Assembly: GCA_041751955.1 (NCBI GenBank)
Contig: JBGSIB010000061.1
Span: 50,701-114,700 of the forward strand
Direction: 5' to 3'
Source: UBA2040 sp041751955
GTDB lineage: Bacteria; Bacteroidota; Bacteroidia; Flavobacteriales_D; Crocinitomicaceae
Length of the DNA stretch: 64,000 nucleotides
The position numbers and the translations under genes were made by a program. Of the stretch, positions 17,427-24,882 are shown piece by piece (position 1 is the stretch's first letter; every line of letters starts with the position of its first letter). The notes under the pieces are model-generated. The model was not told the origin of the DNA and did not search any database. It saw nothing but the letters and a program-made list of their open reading frames with translations.

Positions 17427-18389
17427 ATGAAGATATTAGCAAATGACGGTATTTCTAACTCCGGAAAAGTCAAATTAGAAGAAGCTGGATACCAAGTAAT
17501 ACTTGATAAAGTTGAACAAGAAAACTTAATCGAGGAAATAAATAACCAAAATATTGAAATAGTCCTTGTTAGAAGCGCCACAACGGTGAGAAAAGAGGTA
17601 ATTGACGCTTGCCCAAATTTAAAGTTGATAGGTCGCGGTGGAGTTGGAATGGATAATATTGACGTAGCCTATGCTCGAGAAAAAGGTAAAGTTGTAATCA
17701 ATACCCCTGCATCATCATCACAATCTGTTGCTGAGCTTGTAATGGGGAAACTTTTTTCAATTTCCAGATTTTTAAATTTAAGTTACAAAAACATGGAGTC
17801 TGGTGACTTCAGTAAACTCAAAAAAGAATATGGAAAAGGTGTAGAATTAAGAGGGAAAACCTTAGGAATCATCGGATTCGGAAGAATAGGTCAAAGCTTG
17901 GCGCCTTATGCGTTAGGATGTGGTATGAAGGTAATTGCAATCGGGGTAGAAAGTGAAACTGTAAAAGTGGACATGCCAAAAATCGAAGGACTTGGCGAAT
18001 TATCTGTCCAGATTGATGTAAAAACGGACTTGATGAACAACCTGCCAAAAATGGATTTTATTTCTTTGCATGTGCCAAAACAGCATAATGGCAGCGCTGT
18101 TTTTGGGAAGACTGAATTTGAAGCCATGAAAGATGGCGTCAGAATCGTTAATGCTGCACGAGGTGGCGTAATCGACGAACAAGCTCTCTTAGATGCCTTA
18201 GCATCAGGAAAAGTTGCCGCCGCTGGATTGGATGTTTTTGAAAATGAACCTAGTCCGATGACTGAGCTTTTAAGTCATCCACGTATTGCTTGTACGCCTC
18301 ACATTGGCGCAGCAACTGTTGAAGCACAAGACAGAATTGGTGAAGAACTTGCAGATTTGATAGTTGGCCAATTTGGTCAATTTAATTAA
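17427..18389 (+). CDS. serA: D-3-phosphoglycerate dehydrogenase, short form
   Basis: 320 residues. It oxidises 3-phosphoglycerate with NAD, the entry step of serine synthesis. The Rossmann loop is GIIGFGRIGQS (about 147-157) and the catalytic triad is Arg245 (NAARGGVID), Glu274 (FENEP) and His292 (TPHIGAAT). It has no ACT domain, so the serine feedback site of E. coli SerA is absent and regulation must differ. The ATG starts directly after the serC stop. Confidence 0.93.
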   Translation: MKILANDGISNSGKVKLEEAGYQVILDKVEQENLIEEINNQNIEIVLVRSATTVRKEVIDACPNLKLIGRGGVGMDNIDVAYAREKGKVVINTPASSSQSVAELVMGKLFSISRFLNLSYKNMESGDFSKLKKEYGKGVELRGKTLGIIGFGRIGQSLAPYALGCGMKVIAIGVESETVKVDMPKIEGLGELSVQIDVKTDLMNNLPKMDFISLHVPKQHNGSAVFGKTEFEAMKDGVRIVNAARGGVIDEQALLDALASGKVAAAGLDVFENEPSPMTELLSHPRIACTPHIGAATVEAQDRIGEELADLIVGQFGQFN

Positions 18390-18395
18390 TAATGA

Positions 18396-19631
18396 ATGAA
18401 AGTTAAGCCTTTTAGAGCTTTAAGACCTGTTCGTGACAAAGTACATCTTGTTGCTACGCGTCCTTTTTACGCGTATAAAAAGAATGTTCTAAAAGCAAAA
18501 ATGCAAAGCAATCCATTTTCCTTCTTACACATAATCAATCCCGATTTTGATATTCTAGAAGAGGAGGCTTCCGCATTATCCCGAAGCGATAAATATCAAT
18601 TGGTGCATCAGCAATATCAGAATTTTATTGAAGATGGTGTACTTGTGCGTGATGTAGCTCCAAGTATGTATATCTACAAACAAAGTCATTTAGGAAATGA
18701 ATACATAGGTGTCATAGCGGCAACCAGCGTAGAAGACTACAATCACAATAAGGTGATGAAACATGAGGCTACTTTGACTTCTAGAGAAGAAATGTTTACG
18801 GATTATTTGGATACTGTTGGATACAATGCTGAACCTGTTTTGCTGAGCCACTCACCTTCCTCAGAACTGGATGCTATTTTCGAAAAAATAACGACACAAA
18901 GACCTGAATATGAATTCACTACAACAGACTATATAAAGCACGAAATATGGCTATCTTCACAAGAAGAATGTGATCAGTTAATAGGAATTTTTTCTCGTAT
19001 CGGTGTCTCTTATATCGCTGACGGACACCATAGATGTGCATCTTCAGCCGCCCTAAATCAGAAAAGAACAAAAGAAGATAGATCGTCAAATAATGATGGT
19101 TTCTTCCTGAGTTATTTGATTGATGAAACCAAGTTAAAAGTATACGAGTACAATAGACTAGTTCGTATAAAAGACCTTGCAATTCACGCTGATCTTCTGG
19201 AAAGACTTAAAGTCAACTTCGAAGTAGAAGAACTTTCTGATATTCGAAAACCTTTGATTGAACATGAAATCGTAATGCTGTATAACGATAATCCATATTC
19301 GCTTATTTGTAAGAAAAATATAATTCACGCAGATCACCCAATTAAATCGCTCGATGCCGAAATCTTAACGGAATATGTCTTGCATCCGATTTTAAATATT
19401 TCTGACTTAAAGACTGATAAAAACATTGGTTTCATTTCTGGTACTGAAAGTATTGATAAACTGAAAAAAAAGATGAATAAAGGTTCATACAACCTTGCTT
19501 TCCTCTTGTTTCCAGTAACTATAGATCAGGTGAAAAAAGTAGCTGACAATCAAATGATTATGCCTCCAAAATCCACATGGATTGAGCCTAAAATGAGAAG
19601 TGGTTTAACTGTTTATTGTTTGAACGAATGA
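18396..19631 (+). CDS. DUF1015 family protein
   Basis: 411 residues. The characteristic block is ADGHHRCASSAAL (near residue 210), together with the N-terminal FRALRPVRDKV and TRPFYA. The family often lies beside serC and serA and is sometimes called SerC-associated; its biochemical function is unknown. A role in serine or PLP metabolism is an inference from context only. It is six bases after serA, and its TGA overlaps the ATG of yggS (ATGA), so translation of the two is coupled. Confidence 0.88.
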   Translation: MKVKPFRALRPVRDKVHLVATRPFYAYKKNVLKAKMQSNPFSFLHIINPDFDILEEEASALSRSDKYQLVHQQYQNFIEDGVLVRDVAPSMYIYKQSHLGNEYIGVIAATSVEDYNHNKVMKHEATLTSREEMFTDYLDTVGYNAEPVLLSHSPSSELDAIFEKITTQRPEYEFTTTDYIKHEIWLSSQEECDQLIGIFSRIGVSYIADGHHRCASSAALNQKRTKEDRSSNNDGFFLSYLIDETKLKVYEYNRLVRIKDLAIHADLLERLKVNFEVEELSDIRKPLIEHEIVMLYNDNPYSLICKKNIIHADHPIKSLDAEILTEYVLHPILNISDLKTDKNIGFISGTESIDKLKKKMNKGSYNLAFLLFPVTIDQVKKVADNQMIMPPKSTWIEPKMRSGLTVYCLNE

Positions 19632-20287
19632 ATCAAGAAGAATTCCATAATTTCAAGGAAAATATTCCTAAAAACGTAACGCTAATAGCCGTTTCAAAGA
19701 CAAAGCCTTCTGAAGAAATTCAAAAAATATACGACTTTGGGCAACGTCATTTTGGTGAAAACAAAGTTCAAGAATTAGTTGCCAAACACGAAGCATTACC
19801 AAAAGATATCAATTGGCATTTGATTGGTCATTTGCAAACAAACAAAGTAAAATACATTGCACCATTCATTCATCTTATTCACGCTGTTGACAGTTTAAAA
19901 TTGCTGCAAGAAGTCAACAAAGAAGCTTTAAAAAACGATAGAGTTATTTCATGTCTTTTGCAATTTCATATTGCTCAAGAAGAAAGTAAATTTGGATTAA
20001 ATTTTGACGAAGCTCGGGAAATACTAGAAAGTCAAACCTTTGTGGAGCTTAGAAATATTTCTGTATCTGGCGTTATGGGAATGGCTAGTAACACAGAAAA
20101 TATTGAACAAATTCGTGATGAATTCCAGACATTAGAAGGCTATTTTCAGGTGTTGAAAAGTCACTTTTTTCGTTTTAATGACAATTTCAAAGAAATTTCA
20201 ATGGGCATGAGTAGTGATTACACAATTGCTATTGAGCAAGACTCCACAATGATTAGAGTTGGGAGCGCTATATTTGGTGAACGATGA
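19628..20287 (+). CDS. yggS: YggS-type pyridoxal phosphate homeostasis protein
   Basis: 219 residues from the ATG at 19628. The TTG at 19616 would give four more residues, but the ATGA overlap with the DUF1015 gene is more convincing. The protein binds PLP without known catalysis and buffers its level. The PLP lysine is Lys24 in AVSKTKP; other family blocks are FGENKVQEL, WHLIGHLQTNKVK, and the C-terminal LSMGMSSDY-like SMGMSSDYTIAI followed by RVGSAIFG. Its presence in a serC operon fits, as SerC uses PLP. Confidence 0.93.
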   Translation: MNQEEFHNFKENIPKNVTLIAVSKTKPSEEIQKIYDFGQRHFGENKVQELVAKHEALPKDINWHLIGHLQTNKVKYIAPFIHLIHAVDSLKLLQEVNKEALKNDRVISCLLQFHIAQEESKFGLNFDEAREILESQTFVELRNISVSGVMGMASNTENIEQIRDEFQTLEGYFQVLKSHFFRFNDNFKEISMGMSSDYTIAIEQDSTMIRVGSAIFGER

Positions 20288-20889
20288 AATACGCAATCCT
20301 TTTCTTTTTTCTTGGTCTGAATGAATTAGTAACTGCTCAAATCAACTACTCGGATTCTTTGATCCAAATTAGAAGAGAGAAGGAAGAACATCTTTTGGAT
20401 ACGGCTGGTCACGTTTTAAACCAAGAAGATCTAACCCATTTTAAAAGCCTTCATTACTTCCATATCGACACAAACTATATCGTACAAGCCATTTGGAAAA
20501 AGGATGTAGGAAAACGGTTTAAAATGCCTACCTCGACGGATCGAATGCCAGTTTATAGAAGGTACGGGTATGTTTATTTCGAAATTGAGAATAAAGCTTG
20601 TACACTGACAGTTTATCAGAATATGAAACTGAAAAAGAAAAAGGAATTCAAAAACTATTTCTTCATACCATTTCGCGACGAAACATCTGGGATTCACACT
20701 TATGGCGGGGGACGATATTTAGATGTGTCTATTTTTGAAAACCAAGCTATTTTAAAAATTGATTTTAACCTTAGCTACAATCCTTACTGTGCATATTCTC
20801 ACCGATACTCCTGTCCTATTCCGCCAAGTGAGAACACCTTGAAAATACCCATTATTTCCGGGGAAAAAACACCTATTTATTACGAATAA
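20284..20889 (+). CDS. DUF1684 family protein with signal peptide
   Basis: 201 residues. Residues 1-18 look like a signal peptide (ILFFFLGLNELVTAQ). The C-terminal two-thirds carry the DUF1684 pattern: a Tyr/Phe-rich strand set, FIPFRDETSGIHTYGGGRYLD, and NPYCAYSHRYSCPIPPSEN with two conserved cysteines. Function is unknown; the secreted location is inferred. Its ATG overlaps the yggS stop (ATGA), so it is the last gene of the serC operon, which ends at a bidirectional hairpin. Confidence 0.82.
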   Translation: MKYAILFFFLGLNELVTAQINYSDSLIQIRREKEEHLLDTAGHVLNQEDLTHFKSLHYFHIDTNYIVQAIWKKDVGKRFKMPTSTDRMPVYRRYGYVYFEIENKACTLTVYQNMKLKKKKEFKNYFFIPFRDETSGIHTYGGGRYLDVSIFENQAILKIDFNLSYNPYCAYSHRYSCPIPPSENTLKIPIISGEKTPIYYE

Positions 20890-20920
20890 AAAAAGCCGAG
20901 TTTTTCAGCCCGGCTTTCCT
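20890..20920. terminator. Bidirectional terminator between DUF1684 gene and PDH E2 gene
   Basis: AAAGCCG and CGGCTTT arms around a 12-base loop, with A's on the left and T's on the right; it can serve both convergent units. Confidence 0.75.
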
Positions 20921-20938
20921 AAATTATATTTCATTTTC

Positions 20939-22210
20939 CTACATCAACATCGAAATAGGATTCTCCATAAACATTTTAAAAGTATTCAAGAATGCAGCAC
21001 CGGTTGCACCATCTACAACTCTGTGATCACATGAAAGTGTCACTTTCATTACATTTCCTGATACAATCTTACCATCCTTTACAACTGGGACTTCTTTGAT
21101 ACCTCCAATTGCTAAAATACAAGCATCTGGCGGATTCACTATAGCAGTGAACGAATCAATTCCAAACATACCAAGATTTGAAATCGTAAAGGTATTACCC
21201 TCCCATTCAGCAGGTTGTAATTTTTTCTCTTTCGCTTTTTGAGCCAATTCACGGACCTCATCGCCAATTTGGGCAAACCCTTTTGTATCTGCAAAACGAA
21301 CAACAGGAACTAAAAGCCCGTCTTCAACAGCAACAGCAACACCAATATGTACGTGCTCATTTCGACGAATTACATCACCCATCCAAGCACTATTGACATT
21401 CGGATTTTGACGCAAAGCCATTGCAACGGCTTTTATCACCATATCATTGAAGGAGATTTTCACTTCACCTGATGCATTCATTTGTTTTCTTGCCGCTATG
21501 GAATTATCCATATCAAGCTCCAAATTCAAATAGAAATGTGGCGCTGTGAATTTACTTTCTGACAAACGACGTGCAATCGTTTTTCGCATTTGCGAAATTG
21601 GCTCTTCGGTGAATTTTTCGACACCAGTCGGAGCGGTTATATAAGAAAGTGTTCCACCACCAGAATATGGTACAAAATGATCAATATCTCTTTTTACGAT
21701 ACGTCCATTCTCTCCTGTCCCAATGACTGCATTGATATCAATCCCTTTATCTTCCGCCAATTTTTTAGCCAAAGGACTTGCAAAAAGCCTTCCATTGGAA
21801 TCATTTGAAGAAACAGCAACTGGATTCGGTGAAGAAACTGGTTTACTTTCAGCTACTGGAACTGGAGTTGGTGCTATCGTTTCAATTTTTGCCTCCTCAG
21901 CCTTTGGTTCCGCTGCTTTTTGTTCCGCTTCTGGACCTTTAGCTTCAGCCAAAATTTTCTTTACATCCTCACCTTTTTCACCAATAATTGCCAAAATAGA
22001 ATTTACAGGTGCTCCTTTGCCCTTTTCTACTCCAATATGCAAAAGCACACCGTCGTAAAATGATTCAAATTCCATCGTTGCTTTATCTGTTTCAATTTCC
22101 GCAAGTACTTCTCCTGAAGAAACGGTCTCGCCAACTTTTTTCGTCCATTCTGCAACTACACCTTCTGTCATGGTGTCGCTTAGTTTGGGCATGTATATGA
22201 TTTCAGCCAT
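20939..22210 (-). CDS. pdhC: Pyruvate dehydrogenase complex E2, dihydrolipoamide acetyltransferase
   Basis: 423 residues. One lipoyl domain (about 1-78) with the modified Lys43 in ETDKATMEF; an Ala/Pro/Glu/Lys-rich linker (about 85-135); a peripheral-subunit-binding domain (about 138-175, FASPLAKKLAEDKG and TGENGRIVKRDI); and the catalytic core with His396 in SCDHRVVDGATG. It transfers acetyl groups from E1 to CoA. The E1-alpha gene lies 21 bases upstream; E1-beta and E3 are not in the window. The N-terminal ETDKATMEFES pattern and core fit pyruvate-specific E2 more than branched-chain E2. Confidence 0.93.
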   Translation of the reverse strand: MAEIIYMPKLSDTMTEGVVAEWTKKVGETVSSGEVLAEIETDKATMEFESFYDGVLLHIGVEKGKGAPVNSILAIIGEKGEDVKKILAEAKGPEAEQKAAEPKAEEAKIETIAPTPVPVAESKPVSSPNPVAVSSNDSNGRLFASPLAKKLAEDKGIDINAVIGTGENGRIVKRDIDHFVPYSGGGTLSYITAPTGVEKFTEEPISQMRKTIARRLSESKFTAPHFYLNLELDMDNSIAARKQMNASGEVKISFNDMVIKAVAMALRQNPNVNSAWMGDVIRRNEHVHIGVAVAVEDGLLVPVVRFADTKGFAQIGDEVRELAQKAKEKKLQPAEWEGNTFTISNLGMFGIDSFTAIVNPPDACILAIGGIKEVPVVKDGKIVSGNVMKVTLSCDHRVVDGATGAAFLNTFKMFMENPISMLM

Positions 22211-22231
22211 TGCTATAAATTTCTTAATTGA

Positions 22232-23284
22232 TTAATATTCAATTATATATGGGTAATCTGGTTCTTTATAAATATCGTCGTATAAATCTTTTCCTTCAGG
22301 ATACGGAGAATTCTCAGCAAATTCGATTGATTCCTCAACTTCTTTTTTCACCCAAGCTTCTACCTCATCGAATTCTTTCTTCGTCATCCATTTATTGGTA
22401 GTGATGACTTTGGCGCAATGTTCGATTGGATCTTGCTCTTGCCATTCAATCACCTCTTCTTTCGAGCGGTATTTTTGTGGGTCAGACATGGAATGCCCTT
22501 TGTAACGATATGTTCGAATGTCCAATAAAGTTGGGCCATCACCTCTTCTTCCTCTAGCCGCAGCTTCAGCAATAGCTTCATGAACATCCTCGGGACGCAT
22601 TCCATTTACCACTTTTGCAGGCATTTCATAGGACAAACCTATTTTCGAAAGGTCCTGAACATTGGTTGTTCTTTCCACAGAAGTTCCCATCGCATAATTA
22701 TTGTTCTCAATAATAAAAACAACAGGAAGTTTCCACAGCATTGCCATATTGAAGGTCTCATGCAAAGCGCCTTGTCGAACTGCTCCATCTCCCATAGAGA
22801 CAAAAGCTACATTATCCGTTCCAGCATATTTTTCTGCGAAGCCAACACCTGCTCCCATAGCGATTTGCGCACCAACGATTCCGTGTCCGCCCATGAAACC
22901 AACTTCTTTATCAAAAAAGTGCATGGAACCACCTTTTCCTTTCGAACAACCAGTTGTACGACCGTACAATTCAGCCATCAAAACACGTGGATCTGTTCCC
23001 AAAGCGATAGGATGCGCATGATCACGATAAGCGGTCATGTGTTTATCTCCTTTTTGAGCAGCGCTAGCCGTTCCAGCAACAATGGCCTCTTGACCAATAT
23101 ACAGATGGCAAAAACCACCAAATTTTTGTTGGATATACAACTGACCTGTTTTCTCCTCAAACTTTCGGATTAACAGCATGTCTTTGTACCATTTTTTATA
23201 CGTTTCTTTCGAAAACTTGTTGCCCTTTTCTGCAGCTGCTTTCACTTTTACAGCGCTTGGACTTTTTGGAGCTTTGGTTGCCAT
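22232..23284 (-). CDS. pdhA: Pyruvate dehydrogenase E1 component, alpha subunit
   Basis: 350 residues from the ATG at 23284 (MATKAPKSP). An in-frame extension to 23467 is rejected: it overlaps the divergent DUF1361 start, and a TATATTTG box lies 26-33 bases upstream of the chosen ATG. The thiamine diphosphate motif runs from GDGAVRQGALHE to IENNNYAMGTS, and the phosphorylation-loop-like block is YRYKGHSMSDPQKYR. E1-alpha with a separate E1-beta decarboxylates pyruvate and acetylates the E2 lipoyl group. First gene of the pdhA-pdhC pair. Confidence 0.94.
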   Translation of the reverse strand: MATKAPKSPSAVKVKAAAEKGNKFSKETYKKWYKDMLLIRKFEEKTGQLYIQQKFGGFCHLYIGQEAIVAGTASAAQKGDKHMTAYRDHAHPIALGTDPRVLMAELYGRTTGCSKGKGGSMHFFDKEVGFMGGHGIVGAQIAMGAGVGFAEKYAGTDNVAFVSMGDGAVRQGALHETFNMAMLWKLPVVFIIENNNYAMGTSVERTTNVQDLSKIGLSYEMPAKVVNGMRPEDVHEAIAEAAARGRRGDGPTLLDIRTYRYKGHSMSDPQKYRSKEEVIEWQEQDPIEHCAKVITTNKWMTKKEFDEVEAWVKKEVEESIEFAENSPYPEGKDLYDDIYKEPDYPYIIEY

Positions 23285-23309
23285 TGTGTGTATCGAATTT
23301 ATTGACTGA

Positions 23310-23317
23310 CAAATATA
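23310..23317 (-). promoter_or_regulatory. -7 box for pdhA-pdhC
   Basis: The minus strand reads TATATTTG. Predicted start near 23303, leader about 19 bases to the ATG at 23284. No clear -33 TTG at the standard distance. Confidence 0.6.
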
Positions 23318-23441
23318 GTAAGAAGATTGAATTTTGTAGGACTTAGATTTTAAGAATTGTCTGTTGGTAAAAGTGAAAAAATCACAAAGAGATAAATATA
23401 AAAAGTTATTCAACGTTTGATGCTCAGCAAAACTATCCTTC

Positions 23442-24101
23442 ATGAAGCGTATAAAATTGGGTTTCATTAATTTATCCCCAGAACTAAAAGCCTGTTTTTC
23501 ATTGACTTTACTTTCGTTCGCGATGATTTTAGTCCGTGTGATTTTGAAGCAAGAAATATTTTATACTTTTTTGCTCTGGAATATTTTTCTTGCATGGATT
23601 CCCTTATTATTTCTGAACTATGCTTTGAAACAAACCAACAAAGTAGCCCTGTATTATTTCTTGATTCTATGGTTGCTATTTTTACCCAATTCGCCCTATA
23701 TCATAACGGATTTATTGCATTTAAAAAATTATGGTAATTCCATTATTTGGTTCGATACACTGCTAATATTCACTTTTGCTTTAACAGGATTAATTTTGGG
23801 TTTGGTCTCCATGAAAGAAGCACATCAACTGCTGAAACGTTTATTCAAAGTAAGAATTACATGGGTTATCATTTTAGTATTGAACCTGTTAGCAGGATTT
23901 GGAATTTATCTTGGAAGATATTGCAGAATAAACACTTGGGATCTATTCACGAAACCGCTGATCACTTTCAAGAGAATAATTATACAGTTTGAAAATCCAC
24001 TTTCTTTAAAAATATGCCTATCTTATGGATTGGTGATGTTTGCTTTTTATTATATATATCGTCAAGCAACAAAGACGAAGGAAACTATACCTCAGAACTA
24101 A
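23442..24101 (+). CDS. DUF1361 family integral membrane protein
   Basis: 219 residues with about six hydrophobic segments (roughly 14-32, 38-58, 65-85, 100-120, 140-158, 185-205). The motif FLPNSPYIITDLLHL after the third segment is diagnostic of DUF1361. Function unknown. It is divergent from pdhA (157 bases between starts) and its last 17 bases overlap the 3' end of the response regulator on the other strand, so both messages share antisense ends. Confidence 0.85.
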   Translation: MKRIKLGFINLSPELKACFSLTLLSFAMILVRVILKQEIFYTFLLWNIFLAWIPLLFLNYALKQTNKVALYYFLILWLLFLPNSPYIITDLLHLKNYGNSIIWFDTLLIFTFALTGLILGLVSMKEAHQLLKRLFKVRITWVIILVLNLLAGFGIYLGRYCRINTWDLFTKPLITFKRIIIQFENPLSLKICLSYGLVMFAFYYIYRQATKTKETIPQN

Positions 24102-24759
24102 ATAAAAACTTATTTGGTTTAACTAAGTCCATTTTCACTGCATACATTACTATACCAGCCGTATTTTTCACGCCCAATTTTGCCATAATGTTTTTACGAT
24201 GCGTATTGATTGTATGATTGCTCAAGAATAATTTTTCAGCGATTTGAGCATTCGTGTAGCCTTCTGAAATCCAAACAATGATTTCGCTCTCTCTTTCGGT
24301 TAACAGAACTGGTTCACAGGTAAAAGATTCCAGATCCATATCATTCACATCAATAGAAGCTTTGCGAATCGTTTCTAAGATTTGCCCACAGAAAAACTTA
24401 TTACCTCTCGCCGTTTCTCTCACGGCATCAACGATTTCGGCAACATCACAGTCTTTCTTTAAATAAGATATTACGCCACTGCGCAAAGCATGAACGAGCG
24501 TTTGAGCGGACTGTTCGGGTGTAATGGCTAAAATCTGAACTTTTGGATATTTGGTTCTAATCTTTGGGATAATATCGATATCAAAACCGAAAGCTGTGTA
24601 ATCTATCAAAACTACATCGGTTTCAAATTGCTTTAAAATACCCAACAATTGTTCGTTACTGCGAGCTTCACCCACCACGTCTATTCCTATTTCAGCATGA
24701 AGAATACTTTGTAGACCTACAAGAACAATATCGTTGTTATCTGCAATAATGACTTTCAT
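24085..24759 (-). CDS. Orphan NarL/LuxR-type response regulator with atypical receiver
   Basis: 224 residues. The receiver (about 1-120) keeps the phospho-acceptor position Asp53 (VVLIDYTAF), a Thr in LAITPEQ and a Lys in SYLKKD, but the acidic pocket reads ADNND and the usual MPGxxG loop after the Asp is missing. The C-terminal LuxR helix-turn-helix is intact (LTERESEIIVWISEGYTNAQ, then SNHTINTHRKNIMAKLGV). No histidine kinase is adjacent. Its DNA-binding end is clearly related to the response regulator at 39877-40524, suggesting an old duplication. Whether it is phosphorylated is uncertain. Confidence 0.88.
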   Translation of the reverse strand: MKVIIADNNDIVLVGLQSILHAEIGIDVVGEARSNEQLLGILKQFETDVVLIDYTAFGFDIDIIPKIRTKYPKVQILAITPEQSAQTLVHALRSGVISYLKKDCDVAEIVDAVRETARGNKFFCGQILETIRKASIDVNDMDLESFTCEPVLLTERESEIIVWISEGYTNAQIAEKLFLSNHTINTHRKNIMAKLGVKNTAGIVMYAVKMDLVKPNKFLFSSEV

Positions 24760-24831
24760 GCTTATTTAGAATTGTTTTAGATAAGGCAAAAATAGGAAAA
24801 ATTGAAGGAGCAGAAGAAGATATTTTTAAAC

Positions 24832-24861
24832 AAAAAAAGAGCCACCTGTTGATGACTCTTT
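24832..24861 (-). terminator. Terminator after glutamine synthetase gene
   Basis: On the minus strand, AAAGAG and CTCTTT arms with a 14-base loop, then seven T's; 22 bases after the stop codon. Confidence 0.65.
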
Positions 24862-24882
24862 ATATTCTTGAAAATTAATCGA

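Noticed and set aside
22580..23173. Long plus-strand open frame opposite pdhA (197 codons)
   Set aside because: It lies wholly inside the well-supported E1-alpha gene, has no protein-like composition and no start signals; it is a shadow frame.
23285..23467. Extended N-terminus of pdhA
   Set aside because: It contains the promoter -7 box, overlaps the divergent gene start and has no family support.
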